Positions 31,494 to 40,830 of a stretch of 64,000 nt of DNA are shown piece after piece. A model generated the notes under the pieces. It worked only from the letters and a program-made list of their open reading frames with translations, had not been told where the DNA came from and did no database searches. The position numbers and the translations under genes are program-made. Origin of the DNA: Staphylococcus simulans (GTDB lineage: Bacteria > Bacillota > Bacilli > Staphylococcales > Staphylococcaceae); contig NZ_PPRU01000045.1 in NCBI RefSeq assembly GCF_002902285.1, forward strand, positions 1 through 64,000, given 5' to 3'. Numbering within the stretch: the stretch's first letter is position 1; every line of letters starts with the position of its first letter.

Positions 31494-32808
31494 ATTGCGC
31501 TTTATAACCCACCATATTAATAATATCTTTAGGTGAACTATAAGGCGGCGCATAAGCTGGTTCAAATTCAGTTAGTTCATCAATGGTCATATTGTTTTGC
31601 ATGGTCATAGATAGTACATCAATACGTTTATCTGCACCTGCTTTACCGACTGCGGCAGCGCGTAAAATACGACGTGTATCTTTGTCGAAATAGACACGTA
31701 AATGGACACGTTCTGCGCCAGGGAAGTAGCTGGCATGGTTGTATTGTTCATTTTCAGTCATACCATAATTAAAGTGTTTCAATTCGTTTGGTGAGATACC
31801 GACACTCGTTAAAGTATAATCAAAGAATTTCACCGCATTTGCGCCTAAGAAGCCTTTAAATGGCGGAGCACTGTCTAAAGCGATATGTTGTGCTACAATG
31901 CTGGCAGCACGATGTGCACCCCAAGCTAGCGGTACACGTGTTGGTAAGTCAACATGACGATAATAGTAAGAGGCAATGTCGCCAATCGCATAAATGTCTT
32001 CAAAGTTCGTTTGGAAGTATGCGTTGACTGGGACATAACCATCGTCATCTAATTTGATGTCAGTACCTTTAAATGATTCATTGTTCGGTACAATACCGAG
32101 CCCTTCAATAATCATGTCGAAGTCTTCTTGTTTACCTGATTTGAAGTGCACCGTTTTACCCTCTACAGTGTCAATTTCTTCATTGAGTCGATAATCAATT
32201 TTGCGTTCATCCATCGCATCGAAAATCACTTGGTTCATATCTTGATCCATGAATTTATTGACTTTATCTGAGCGGTGGATTAATACCGTTTCTAAACCGT
32301 GATGATATAAGTTTTCTAAGACTTCTAATGAAATGTAGCCGGCACCGACAATCAGCACCTTTTTAACATTATTTTGTTTAATGTAGTTTTCAATCGCATC
32401 TGTATCTTCTAGGTTACGTAGTGTAAAGGCCATATCAGTGTCCAGTGGGAGTGAGTTTGCGCGACAACCTGGACTTAAAATTAATTTATCGTAATTGTCT
32501 GTGAATGTTTCGCCAGTCTCTCTGTTTTTGACTGTCACTTCTTTTTTAGAAGGATCAACATGTGTGACTTCGTGATAGACATGTGCATCGATATCTTTTT
32601 GTTCTTTTAAACCTTCAGGTGTGTAATTGAGCAATTGCGAACGATCTGGAATAATACCGCCTAAATAATAGGGAAGACCACAGTTCGCAAAAGTCACATC
32701 GCGATCTTTCTCATACACCGTTATCTTATAGTCTGAATTTAATCGGCGTAATTGGCTTGCGACTGTTGCGCCGCCAGCGACACCGCCGACAATAATAATA
32801 TGTGTCAT
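31486..32808 (-). CDS. cdr: Coenzyme A-disulfide reductase
   Basis: 440 residues from the ATG at 32808, preceded by GGAGG. The upstream extension to 32862 overlaps the promoter. FAD-dependent pyridine nucleotide-disulfide reductase that regenerates CoA-SH from CoA disulfide with NADPH; CoA is the main low-molecular thiol in staphylococci besides bacillithiol. Visible: N-terminal FAD fold [19 protein letters not shown]; the single redox cysteine Cys43 in TFANCGLPY; the NADPH fold [17 protein letters not shown] at about 150; and IYAIGDIA. It closely follows the S. aureus Cdr pattern. It has its own promoter. Confidence 0.94.
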   Translation of the reverse strand: MTHIIIVGGVAGGATVASQLRRLNSDYKITVYEKDRDVTFANCGLPYYLGGIIPDRSQLLNYTPEGLKEQKDIDAHVYHEVTHVDPSKKEVTVKNRETGETFTDNYDKLILSPGCRANSLPLDTDMAFTLRNLEDTDAIENYIKQNNVKKVLIVGAGYISLEVLENLYHHGLETVLIHRSDKVNKFMDQDMNQVIFDAMDERKIDYRLNEEIDTVEGKTVHFKSGKQEDFDMIIEGLGIVPNNESFKGTDIKLDDDGYVPVNAYFQTNFEDIYAIGDIASYYYRHVDLPTRVPLAWGAHRAASIVAQHIALDSAPPFKGFLGANAVKFFDYTLTSVGISPNELKHFNYGMTENEQYNHASYFPGAERVHLRVYFDKDTRRILRAAAVGKAGADKRIDVLSMTMQNNMTIDELTEFEPAYAPPYSSPKDIINMVGYKAQSK

Positions 32809-32833
32809 GTTTTTACCTCCAATATGATGTAAT

Positions 32834-32895
32834 AAAAAAACAAGGTTGATACAAAGTGTCATAATAGATTGTCTTTAAAACACTTGCAAACCTTG
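32834..32895 (-). terminator. Terminator of the HAD phosphatase gene, overlapping the cdr promoter
   Basis: On the minus strand CAAGGTT pairs with AACCTTG, with an inner CAAGTGT/ACACTTTG pairing, followed by seven T residues. The cdr promoter lies within the loop. Confidence 0.7.
32861..32889 (-). promoter_or_regulatory. cdr promoter
   Basis: On the minus strand TTGCAA (32889-32884), 17 bases, then TATTAT (32866-32861), about 52 bases before the cdr ATG. Confidence 0.6.
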
Positions 32896-32912
32896 AATTG
32901 ATAAGATTTATA

Positions 32913-33758
32913 TTAACAAGAATGCACGTTTGCGTTTTCTTGATAAGGAATATTTAAACTGAAAAAGTCATTTAAATAACGGCCGATACCGTCTTGGTTG
33001 TTAGAATAAGTTGTTTCTTTTGCGATGTGTTTCAGTTCATCTAAGCCGTTATCCATCGCTACGCCATGTTTCGCGTATTTAATCATTTCGGTATCGTTAT
33101 CTTCGTCGCCGAAAGCGATAATGTGATTACGGTCTACACCGAGTGCATCTTTCACACTATCAATTCCTCTCGCTTTACTTATACCCCGTTTAACAATCTC
33201 TATAACTGGGAATGGCGCACCCCAGCGGCGATGTTCAATACTTTCTGCGAAGAAACGTGACAACATTTGTTTTACTCTTGGAATCATATGCTCTTCGGCT
33301 TCGATTAAAATAGAAGTCGGTGATTCATTTAATTGGCTGACGATATCTCCAGTCTCAATTTTAGGATTGCCCATAGAGAAACCTTCGAATAGATGTTCAT
33401 CGTACGTATCGATAAAGACATGGTCTTTTACTTCTGCGATAATATTTTTTACCTGCATATTACGTAATGCGTCAATAATACTTGAGGCCAAGTCTGGATC
33501 CAATGTTTCATGTGTGACAGGGAAGTCAGCATCTGTCGGATTATGCACATAGGCACCATTGAAGTTGACAATCGGCGTATTTAAGCCTAATTGGTCATAA
33601 TAAGGGCGGCTGGCTCTGAAAGGTCTGCCTGTCGCAATCATGATATGGTGGCCTTGTTCTTTTAACGTTTGTAAAACTTTAAATGTATATGGTGAAATTT
33701 CTTTTTCATCGTTTAATAATGTTCCGTCTAAATCTAAACAAATTAAATAAGGTTCCAT
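32913..33758 (-). CDS. Cof-type HAD-superfamily phosphatase
   Basis: 281 residues. Motif I DLDGTLL with nucleophile Asp9 and acid Asp11, motif II ATGRPF, the motif III lysine in KRGISKARGI, and motif IV GDEDNDTEM place it in the Cof/type IIB HAD subfamily, which dephosphorylates sugar phosphates, FMN or pyridoxal phosphate. The substrate cannot be told. The ATG follows AAGGAGA. Upstream of cdr on the same strand but separated by a terminator. Confidence 0.92.
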   Translation of the reverse strand: MEPYLICLDLDGTLLNDEKEISPYTFKVLQTLKEQGHHIMIATGRPFRASRPYYDQLGLNTPIVNFNGAYVHNPTDADFPVTHETLDPDLASSIIDALRNMQVKNIIAEVKDHVFIDTYDEHLFEGFSMGNPKIETGDIVSQLNESPTSILIEAEEHMIPRVKQMLSRFFAESIEHRRWGAPFPVIEIVKRGISKARGIDSVKDALGVDRNHIIAFGDEDNDTEMIKYAKHGVAMDNGLDELKHIAKETTYSNNQDGIGRYLNDFFSLNIPYQENANVHSC

Positions 33759-33986
33759 AGTATAATCTCCTTGTGCTTAAGTTGATAAATAAATCTAAAT
33801 GCGGTTTGACGCATGAAATGGATGAATTGAGTATAAACACTGCTCAATCTCCTTATATGAAACATTGTCTATAAATAGGCTGATTCATTTTTTGTGAATG
33901 TATTCCTATAATAGCATTTTATTGGAGTTTTGTCGGATATTTGATATATTGATAATAACCATAATTGCATAAAAGAGGTGAATATA

Positions 33987-34295
33987 ATGGATGAAGCATT
34001 AAAAGATAATATCTTAGGTGCATTAGAAAACGTAATTGACCCTGAGCTCGGCATTGATATCGTCAACTTAGGTTTAGTATATAAAGTCAATCTCGAAGAC
34101 GATGGTTTATGTAAAGTAGAGATGACACTAACATCAATGGGTTGTCCTTTAGGACCGCAAATTATTGAACAAATCAAAATGGCACTTGCAGAAATTCCAG
34201 AAATTCAAGATACTGAAGTGAATGTTGTTTGGAATCCGCCATGGAATAAAGATATGATGTCACGCTATGCGAAAATCGCTTTAGGCGTGAGCTAA
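33987..34295 (+). CDS. sufT: SufT, MIP18-family iron-sulfur maturation protein
   Basis: 102 residues from the ATG at 33987, six bases after AGAGGTGA; a GTG at 33978 belongs to that Shine-Dalgarno. DUF59/MIP18 fold with DPELGIDIVNLGLVY and TSMGCPLGPQI, the latter with the conserved cysteine. In S. aureus SufT helps mature iron-sulfur proteins, mainly under high demand. Here it stands alone, away from sufCDSUB, as usual for staphylococci. Confidence 0.9.
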   Translation: MDEALKDNILGALENVIDPELGIDIVNLGLVYKVNLEDDGLCKVEMTLTSMGCPLGPQIIEQIKMALAEIPEIQDTEVNVVWNPPWNKDMMSRYAKIALGVS

Positions 34296-34324
34296 GAGAT
34301 ATCATGCCAATGATATAAGAAATG

Positions 34325-34383
34325 AAACGACTTATTTGTTTAAAGCTAATGAAAAATAGCTGAAGACGATAAGTCGTTTTTTT
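34325..34383 (+). terminator. Terminator of sufT
   Basis: AAACGACTTAT (34325-34335) pairs with ATAAGTCGTTT (34369-34379), enclosing a smaller AGCTA/TAGCT stem. T residues follow. Confidence 0.75.
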
Positions 34384-34596
34384 ATCCCGAATTGTACTTG
34401 TTCACAAAATTGTTATAAATGAGTTGTGCGACTCATGCTAAATAAAAGATTTATTCAAATAACTATAAAATATCTTGATATTGCAAGAATATTACATTAA
34501 TATTACAATTGGTAATTATGACACTCACGTGTTCTGTCACATACATAGAGCACAATGAACCACGCAAAATCTTAAATCAGAAAGAAAGGTAAATGC
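34384..34596. other. Intergenic region before the oatA-like gene
   Basis: AT-rich. It holds an inverted repeat ATGAGT-N6-ACTCAT at 34420-34437 and the direct repeat AATATTAC twice near 34485-34505. A promoter is presumably here (TTGATA then TAATAT about 17 bases on, near 34473-34501), weakly supported. Confidence 0.35.
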
Positions 34597-36450
34597 ATGA
34601 CTAATTTGAAACGCAGTTCAGCTCAGAACAGTGCATCACCTGAAAAACCTAAAAAAATGAACTATATGCCTGGTTTAGATGGGTTAAGAGCAATTGCTGT
34701 GCTCGGTATTCTTATCTACCATTTAAATAAACAATGGCTTTCAGGCGGATTTCTTGGTGTAGATACGTTCTTTGTTATTTCTGGATATTTAATCACAAGT
34801 CTTTTATTAATAGAACATCATCAAACAGGAACGATCAGTTTAAAGCGCTTCTGGTACAGACGTATTAAACGTTTGATTCCAGCAATGTTATTTGTGGTCA
34901 GTGTAACTACGATATTCACGTTGTTATTCCAAAGAGATGAAATACTTCGTGTTAAACAAGATGCGATTGCGGCTATTTTTTACGTCTCTAACTGGTGGTA
35001 TATCGCTAAAGATGTCAATTATTTCGACCAATTTTCATTTGAACCTTTAAAACATTTATGGTCTCTTGCGATTGAAGAACAATTCTATTTATTCTTTCCT
35101 TTAGTTTTGATTTTATTACTGGCTAAAGTTAAGAAACATAAACAAATTGTATTGATATTTTGGATTATCTCATTAGCTTCATTATTAGCAATGGTGTGGA
35201 TTACACATCCTGGCATGAACTTCTCGCGTGTGTACTTCGGTACAGATACACGCTTGCAAACGTTATTACTCGGTGTCATTCTTGCATTTTTATGGCCGCC
35301 GAACCGTTTGAGAAAAGATCCACCACTTGCGGTACGTATGTCAGTTGATTTGATGGGAGTTATCTCATTAGCAATTTTAATGACTTTATTTGTCGTTGTA
35401 GAAGACCAAAGTTACTGGATTTATAACGGTGGTTTCTACTTGATTTCAGGGATTACACTCTTCTTAATTGCAAGTGTGGTACACCCGAGCGGCTTATTAG
35501 CACGCTTTATGGGCAATCCATTATTTGTATATATCGGACAACGCTCATATAGTTTATATTTATGGCATTTCCCAATTATCGTATTATTGCATCGCTACTT
35601 TGTAGCAGGACAAATTCCAGTATGGGTATATGTCGTAGATGTTGTTTTAACATTCATTATGGCCGAAGTGTCTTATCGTTATGTTGAAACACCATTTAGA
35701 AAACAAGGCTTTAAAATGTTGTCATTTAGAACGAAATCAAAACGTATTTGGGTTCATTGGCTGGCATTATTAGTCATTGCGATTCCGTTTGCGGTAATTT
35801 TAGCAGGTGTCTTTGATCATTACGGTAAAGATAAAACTGCGGATAAAGCGACTCAATTCAATACAAATTCAATTGATAAATATGTGGTACGCCCAGTGCC
35901 GTATGGCAAAATTGATTTCTTAGGCAATGGCGGCGGTAAGCAGCCAGAAGAACAAGTTGAAGTATACAATAAAGTGAAACCTTTATTAATCGGTGACTCT
36001 GTTATGGTTGATATTGGTGAACGCTTTAAAGAACAAGTACCGCATTCAGTCATTGATGGTAAAGTGGGACGTAATATGTACCAAGCTAAACCATTAATCG
36101 AACAAAATTACAGTCACTATAATAAAAAAGGCGACCAAGTCATTATTGAATTAGGTACGAATGGTGACTTCAATAAAGAACAATTAGATGATGTCATCGC
36201 ATCATTCGGTAAAGCGGACATCTATTTAGTCAACACACGTGTGCCGCGTTCTTATGAAGGACACGTTAACCAATTGATGAAAGAAGCGGCTAAAGAACAT
36301 AAAAACGTTAAACTCGTAGATTGGTATAAACGTTCTGCAGGACATCCTGAATACTTCGCATATGACGGTATTCATTTAGAATATCCAGGTGTTAAAGCAT
36401 TATCTGATGAAATCATTAAAACAATGGGTCTCAGTAAAAAAGACAAATAA
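34597..36450 (+). CDS. OatA-like peptidoglycan O-acetyltransferase (acyltransferase 3 plus SGNH)
   Basis: 617 residues. The N-terminal acyltransferase-3 membrane domain (about 20-390, ten or more hydrophobic segments) starts with MPGLDGLRAIAVLGILIYHL and has SGYLITSLLL and HLWSLAIEEQFYLFFP. The C-terminal extracellular SGNH esterase domain has the nucleophile in GDSVMVD (about 466), the ELGTNGD block and the DGIHLEY Asp/His pair (about 590-593). OatA moves acetyl groups onto MurNAc and makes staphylococci lysozyme-resistant. Staphylococci can carry two such proteins, and I cannot say which paralogue this is, so no symbol is given. Its place before clpB fits the backbone. Confidence 0.88.
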   Translation: MTNLKRSSAQNSASPEKPKKMNYMPGLDGLRAIAVLGILIYHLNKQWLSGGFLGVDTFFVISGYLITSLLLIEHHQTGTISLKRFWYRRIKRLIPAMLFVVSVTTIFTLLFQRDEILRVKQDAIAAIFYVSNWWYIAKDVNYFDQFSFEPLKHLWSLAIEEQFYLFFPLVLILLLAKVKKHKQIVLIFWIISLASLLAMVWITHPGMNFSRVYFGTDTRLQTLLLGVILAFLWPPNRLRKDPPLAVRMSVDLMGVISLAILMTLFVVVEDQSYWIYNGGFYLISGITLFLIASVVHPSGLLARFMGNPLFVYIGQRSYSLYLWHFPIIVLLHRYFVAGQIPVWVYVVDVVLTFIMAEVSYRYVETPFRKQGFKMLSFRTKSKRIWVHWLALLVIAIPFAVILAGVFDHYGKDKTADKATQFNTNSIDKYVVRPVPYGKIDFLGNGGGKQPEEQVEVYNKVKPLLIGDSVMVDIGERFKEQVPHSVIDGKVGRNMYQAKPLIEQNYSHYNKKGDQVIIELGTNGDFNKEQLDDVIASFGKADIYLVNTRVPRSYEGHVNQLMKEAAKEHKNVKLVDWYKRSAGHPEYFAYDGIHLEYPGVKALSDEIIKTMGLSKKDK

Positions 36451-36465
36451 ATAGAAACGAATACA

Positions 36466-36507
36466 AGAACTGAAATCAGAAAATGAACGCTGATTTCAGT
36501 TCTTTCT
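36466..36507 (+). terminator. Terminator of the oatA-like gene
   Basis: A perfect 14-bp stem (AGAACTGAAATCAG with its complement at 36490-36503) is followed by TTCTTAT. Confidence 0.85.
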
Positions 36508-36609
36508 TATATTTAGAGTGAGTTTGTTATAGGTAAAAGTTTTGTGGTAAAGCATATGAGGAATGACTTAAAAAGAAGAGAAAAATTTACTGAAACGAAG
36601 CGTTATAAG

Positions 36610-36639
36610 TTGAAAAATAAAGGGGCGATGCTCTATACT
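36610..36639 (+). promoter_or_regulatory. clpB promoter
   Basis: TTGAAA (36610-36615), 18 bases, then TATACT (36634-36639). The CtsR operator begins nine bases after the -10. Confidence 0.7.
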
Positions 36640-36647
36640 ATGTATAA

Positions 36648-36671
36648 GGTCAAAGAAAGTCAAAGTCAAAA
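36648..36671 (+). promoter_or_regulatory. CtsR operator of clpB, with a third half-repeat
   Basis: GGTCAAAGAAAGTCAAA (36648-36664) fits the CtsR heptad repeat RGTCAAANANRGTCAAA at 17 of 17. Another GTCAAAA follows directly at 36665-36671. Sitting over the transcription start, it predicts heat-shock control of clpB by CtsR. Confidence 0.9.
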
Positions 36672-36708
36672 GGACTTGCAAGCATACTGAGTAACAGAGG
36701 TGAAGAGA

Positions 36709-39315
36709 ATGGATGCAAATAAGATGACCTATGCCGTGCAAGAAGCGTTACAACAAGCGATTCAACTTGCACAAGACTATGAACAACAAAATGTAGAAAT
36801 AGAAGCAGTGTTATTAGCTGCCTTAAAAGAAACAGATAGTTTATTTAATAGTGTATTAGAACGTGCCAATATTGATACGAGTGAATTAGCGAACGCATAT
36901 GATTCAAAATTAAAACGCCATGCGACAGTTAAAGGCGATAATATTCAATATGGTCAATATATCGGCAATGAAACCAATACGCTGTTTAATAAAGCAGAAG
37001 CTATTATGAAAGACTATGATGATGAGTTTGTATCAATGGAACATGTGTTGTTAGCAGCCATGGAAGTTGATGAGACAACTAAATCATACGTCGGTAATAA
37101 AAATGAAGTAATCAAAGAAATTATTAAGAAGATCAGAGGAGGAAATCACGTGACATCACAAAATCCAGAAGCAAACTATGAAGCACTTGAAAAATATGGT
37201 CGTGATTTAGTAGAAGAAGTCCGACAAGGAAATATGGATCCAGTTATCGGAAGAGATGAAGAAATTCGTAATACGATTCGTATCTTAAGTCGTAAAACGA
37301 AAAATAACCCTGTCTTAATCGGGGAACCAGGTGTCGGTAAAACTGCGATTGTTGAAGGATTAGCACAACGAATTGTGAAAAAAGACGTGCCGGAATCCTT
37401 ATTAGATAAAACAATCTTCGAATTAGACCTAAGTGCATTAGTGGCTGGTGCAAAATACCGTGGTGAATTCGAAGAACGCTTAAAAGCAGTCTTAAAAGAA
37501 ATTAAAGATGCTGACGGTCGTATTATTCTCTTTATCGACGAATTGCATATGCTAGTCGGTGCAGGTAAAACCGATGGTGCGATGGATGCAGGCAACATGT
37601 TGAAACCGATGTTAGCACGTGGTGAATTACACTGTATCGGTGCAACAACTTTAAATGAGTATCGTGAATATATTGAAAAAGACTCAGCATTAGAACGTCG
37701 TTTCCAAAAAGTAAACGTGTCTGAACCTGATGTAGAAGATACGATCTCTATTTTACGTGGATTGAAAGAACGCTATGAAGTGTATCATGGTGTACGTATT
37801 CAAGACCGTGCATTAGTTGCTGCAGCAGAATTATCAGATCGTTATATCACAGATCGTTTCTTACCAGATAAAGCAATTGACTTAGTAGACCAAGCATGTG
37901 CGACAATTCGTACAGAAATGGGTTCTAACCCAACAGAACTCGACCAAGTCAACCGTCGTGTAATGCAGTTAGAAATTGAAGAAAATGCGCTACAACATGA
38001 ATCAGACAGTGTCAGCCAACAACGTTTGAAAGAACTTCAAGAAGAGCTTTCAAATGAAAAAGAAAAACAAGCAGCGTTACAATCTCGTGTAGAACAAGAA
38101 AAAGAAAAAATTGCGAAACTACAAGAAAAACGAGCAGAGCTTGATGAAAGCCGTAAAGCATTAGAAGATGCTGAAAATAACTATAATCTTGAAAAAGCAG
38201 CGGAATTGCAACACGGTAAAATCCCTCAATTAGAAAAAGAATTACGTGAATTAGAAGATGCGTTCCAAGATGATCAAGTTGGTGATGAAGAACGTATTAT
38301 CCGTGAAATTGTGACAGATGAAGAAATCGGAGATATCGTCAGTCAATGGACAGGTATTCCAGTTACAAAATTAGTGGAAAGTGAACGTGACAAATTACTA
38401 CACTTAAACGATATCTTGCATGAACGTGTCGTAGGTCAAGATAAAGCCGTTGATTTAGTTGCAGATGCGGTTATCAGAGCACGTGCAGGTATTAAAGACC
38501 CTAACCGTCCAATCGGAAGTTTCTTATTCCTAGGACCAACAGGTGTCGGTAAAACAGAGCTTGCGAAAACTTTAGCTTCTAGCTTATTCGATTCAGAAAA
38601 ACACATGATTCGTATCGACATGAGTGAGTATATGGAAAAACACTCTGTCTCTCGTTTAATCGGAGCGCCTCCAGGCTATGTCGGTCATGATGAAGGCGGT
38701 CAATTAACAGAAGCAGTGCGTCGTAATCCTTACTCAGTTATCTTATTAGATGAAGTAGAAAAAGCACACTCTGATGTCTTCAACGTGTTATTACAATTAT
38801 TAGATGAAGGTCACTTAACAGATTCTAAAGGCCGTAACGTAGACTTCAAAAACACAATCATCATTATGACAAGTAACATTGGTTCGCAAATCTTACTTGA
38901 ACAAGTGAAAGAAACAGGTGTAATTACAGAAGACACAGAAAAAGCAGTCATGAATAATTTAAATCAATTCTTCAAACCTGAAATCCTGAACCGTATGGAT
39001 GATATTGTATTATTCCGTCCATTATCAGTAGATGACATGAGCTTGATTGTAGAAAAAATCTTAGCAGAATTGAATATCCGCTTATTAGATCAACGAATTT
39101 CAATTGAAGTGTCAGACGCAGCGAAAAAATGGTTGGGTGAAGAAGCATATGAACCGCAATTTGGTGCGCGTCCATTAAAACGTTTTGTACAACGTCAAAT
39201 TGAAACGCCGTTAGCACGTATGATGATTAAAGAATCATTACCAGAAGGTACAACAATTAAAGTTGACTTAGATGATGATGGTTTACAATTTGATGTAGAA
39301 AAAGCACAAATATAA
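36709..39315 (+). CDS. clpB: ATP-dependent disaggregase ClpB
   Basis: 868 residues from the ATG at 36709, five bases after AGAGGTGA; the GTG at 36700 is part of that site. Hsp100 chaperone that, with DnaK, pulls proteins out of aggregates. Domains: N domain about 1-145; AAA1 with Walker A GEPGVGKT (about 205); coiled-coil middle domain about 405-525, rich in Glu/Lys/Gln; AAA2 with GPTGVGKT (about 610) and the pore loop GAPPGYVG; and the C-terminal D2 small domain. It lacks a ClpP-binding loop, as expected. A second strong start inside the gene (37150) may give an N-domain-less form. Confidence 0.97.
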   Translation: MDANKMTYAVQEALQQAIQLAQDYEQQNVEIEAVLLAALKETDSLFNSVLERANIDTSELANAYDSKLKRHATVKGDNIQYGQYIGNETNTLFNKAEAIMKDYDDEFVSMEHVLLAAMEVDETTKSYVGNKNEVIKEIIKKIRGGNHVTSQNPEANYEALEKYGRDLVEEVRQGNMDPVIGRDEEIRNTIRILSRKTKNNPVLIGEPGVGKTAIVEGLAQRIVKKDVPESLLDKTIFELDLSALVAGAKYRGEFEERLKAVLKEIKDADGRIILFIDELHMLVGAGKTDGAMDAGNMLKPMLARGELHCIGATTLNEYREYIEKDSALERRFQKVNVSEPDVEDTISILRGLKERYEVYHGVRIQDRALVAAAELSDRYITDRFLPDKAIDLVDQACATIRTEMGSNPTELDQVNRRVMQLEIEENALQHESDSVSQQRLKELQEELSNEKEKQAALQSRVEQEKEKIAKLQEKRAELDESRKALEDAENNYNLEKAAELQHGKIPQLEKELRELEDAFQDDQVGDEERIIREIVTDEEIGDIVSQWTGIPVTKLVESERDKLLHLNDILHERVVGQDKAVDLVADAVIRARAGIKDPNRPIGSFLFLGPTGVGKTELAKTLASSLFDSEKHMIRIDMSEYMEKHSVSRLIGAPPGYVGHDEGGQLTEAVRRNPYSVILLDEVEKAHSDVFNVLLQLLDEGHLTDSKGRNVDFKNTIIIMTSNIGSQILLEQVKETGVITEDTEKAVMNNLNQFFKPEILNRMDDIVLFRPLSVDDMSLIVEKILAELNIRLLDQRISIEVSDAAKKWLGEEAYEPQFGARPLKRFVQRQIETPLARMMIKESLPEGTTIKVDLDDDGLQFDVEKAQI
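37136..37152 (+). promoter_or_regulatory. Internal Shine-Dalgarno and GTG start within clpB
   Basis: GAGGAGG at 37136-37142, seven bases, then in-frame GTG at 37150 (codon 148, ahead of TSQNP). E. coli makes a ClpB lacking the N domain from an internal start at codon 149, so the position is equivalent. The product would have 721 residues. Confidence 0.6.
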
Positions 39316-39330
39316 TGATTAATATAAAGA

Positions 39331-39364
39331 AACAGCCGTATCGCATTTGATACGGCTGTTTTCA
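39331..39364 (+). terminator. Terminator of clpB
   Basis: A perfect 12-bp stem (AACAGCCGTATC with GATACGGCTGTT), 6-nt loop, followed by TTTC. Confidence 0.88.
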
Positions 39365-39369
39365 TACAT

Positions 39370-39400
39370 AAAAAAATCCAGCAAGAACTTTTGCTGGATG
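39370..39400 (-). terminator. Terminator of the DUF2929 gene
   Basis: On the minus strand ATCCAGCAA pairs with TTGCTGGAT and runs into seven T residues. It faces the clpB terminator. Confidence 0.88.
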
Positions 39401-39414
39401 CGAAATGCGGGCTG

Positions 39415-39618
39415 TTATTGTTTACTGTCTTCTTCTGCAGCAGATGGCTTAATAGGTTTCATTAGTGCGTCTAAAGCAACGATAGCAAGTGTAAAGACAA
39501 CTGCTAAAACTAATGGAAGAACCATATCTAATGTTCCGCCGCCGGCTAAACTGTTTAACACGAAGTTAACCATTTGAAGCAGCAAAACAGACCAGAATAG
39601 TACCATAATGTATTTCAT
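39415..39618 (-). CDS. DUF2929 (YjzD-like) small membrane protein
   Basis: 67 residues from the ATG at 39618, eight bases after GGAGG; a longer frame to 39633 reads through that site. Two hydrophobic segments (about 3-22 and 31-51) and a hydrophilic, acidic tail. It resembles the YjzD/DUF2929 proteins encoded next to fabH in Bacillus and Staphylococcus. It is divergent from fabH. Function unknown; conserved linkage to fatty-acid genes is the only clue. Confidence 0.75.
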   Translation of the reverse strand: MKYIMVLFWSVLLLQMVNFVLNSLAGGGTLDMVLPLVLAVVFTLAIVALDALMKPIKPSAAEEDSKQ

Positions 39619-39834
39619 CTGTTGTGCCTCCATATTTCATCTTTAGTTCAATTATAAAATAGAGTGATTGCTTTGTATAGTGAAATCAGGAAATTCGACA
39701 CAAGAGCCAAGTTGTAGAAGATGAAACAACATCACATTTATTGTGATACGCGCGTTCAAATATTATAATAGTGTAAGCAATGTCATGATGGATACGAATA
39801 AAGCACTTGTATTCAAAAAGTAGAATATGATAAA

Positions 39835-39851
39835 TTAATACCTGGTATTAA
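39835..39851. promoter_or_regulatory. FapR operator of fabH-fabF
   Basis: TTAATACCTGGTATTAA is a near-perfect palindrome and differs from the FapR consensus TTAGTACCTGNTACTAA at two symmetric positions. It overlaps a possible -10 (TAAATT 39831-39836, 17 bases after TTGTAT 39808-39813). FapR releases DNA on binding malonyl-CoA. Confidence 0.78.
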
Positions 39852-39877
39852 AATTATTTTTAAGAAGGTGTAGAACC

Positions 39878-40819
39878 ATGAATGTGGGTATTAAAGGTTT
39901 TGGAACTTACGTTCCAGAAAAAGTAGTAGACAATGCCTATTTTGAATCGTTTTTAGAAACATCTGATGAATGGATTTCTAAAATGACTGGAATCAAAGAA
40001 CGTAGATGGGCAGGCGAAGACGAAGAAACATCAGATCTTGCTTATGAAGCAAGTGTGAAAGCAATTGAAGATGCAGGAATTAAACCTGAAGATATAGATA
40101 TGGTAATTGTCGCAACATCAACAGGAGACTTCCCGTTTCCAACTGTAGCAAATATGTTGCAAGACCGTTTAGGTTTAGGAAAAGTTGCGACGATGGATCA
40201 ATTAGCAGCATGTTCAGGATTTATGTATTCCTTGATTACTGCCAAACAGTACATACAGTCAGGTGACTATCATAATATTTTAGTAGTCGGTGTGGATAAA
40301 CTTTCTAAAATTACTGATTTAACAGATCGTTCGACTGCTATTTTATTCGGTGATGGTGCAGGTGCAGCAGTAATCGGTGAAGTATCTGAAGGACATGGTA
40401 TCTTAAGCTATGAAATGGGTTCTGACGGCAGTGGCGGCAAGTATTTATACTTGAACCACGATAACGGCAAAATCTTTATGAATGGTCGTGAAGTGTTTAA
40501 ATTTGCGGTTCGTATTATGGGAGAAGCTTCTCGTAATGTAGTGGATAAAGCCGGATTAACTGCTGATGATGTCGATATGTTCGTACCGCATCAAGCGAAC
40601 ATCAGAATCATGGAATCTGCTCGTGAACGCTTAGGTATTCCAAAAGAAAAAATGAGTGTATCAGTAGATAGATTCGGCAATACTTCAGCGGCTTCTATTC
40701 CGTTAAGTATTGGACAAGAACTCGAAAACGGCAGAATTAAAGACGGCGATGTCTTAGTGCTAGTCGGTTTCGGCGGCGGCCTGACTTGGGGCGCAATTAC
40801 ATTAAGATGGGGAAAATAG
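39878..40819 (+). CDS. fabH: Beta-ketoacyl-ACP synthase III
   Basis: 313 residues. It starts fatty-acid synthesis by condensing acetyl-CoA or branched-chain acyl-CoA with malonyl-ACP. The Cys-His-Asn triad is visible: Cys112 in AACSGFMYS, His238 in PHQANIR, Asn268 in GNTSAAS. The C-terminal [10 protein letters not shown] loop is typical. GAAGGTG precedes the ATG. First gene of fabH-fabF, only 11 bases before fabF, with a FapR site upstream. Confidence 0.97.
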   Translation: MNVGIKGFGTYVPEKVVDNAYFESFLETSDEWISKMTGIKERRWAGEDEETSDLAYEASVKAIEDAGIKPEDIDMVIVATSTGDFPFPTVANMLQDRLGLGKVATMDQLAACSGFMYSLITAKQYIQSGDYHNILVVGVDKLSKITDLTDRSTAILFGDGAGAAVIGEVSEGHGILSYEMGSDGSGGKYLYLNHDNGKIFMNGREVFKFAVRIMGEASRNVVDKAGLTADDVDMFVPHQANIRIMESARERLGIPKEKMSVSVDRFGNTSAASIPLSIGQELENGRIKDGDVLVLVGFGGGLTWGAITLRWGK

Positions 40820-40830
40820 GAGGATAAGGT

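Noticed and set aside
32809..32862. Longer cdr start
   Set aside because: The extra 18 codons cover the promoter and poly-T of the upstream terminator; GGAGG lies just before 32808.
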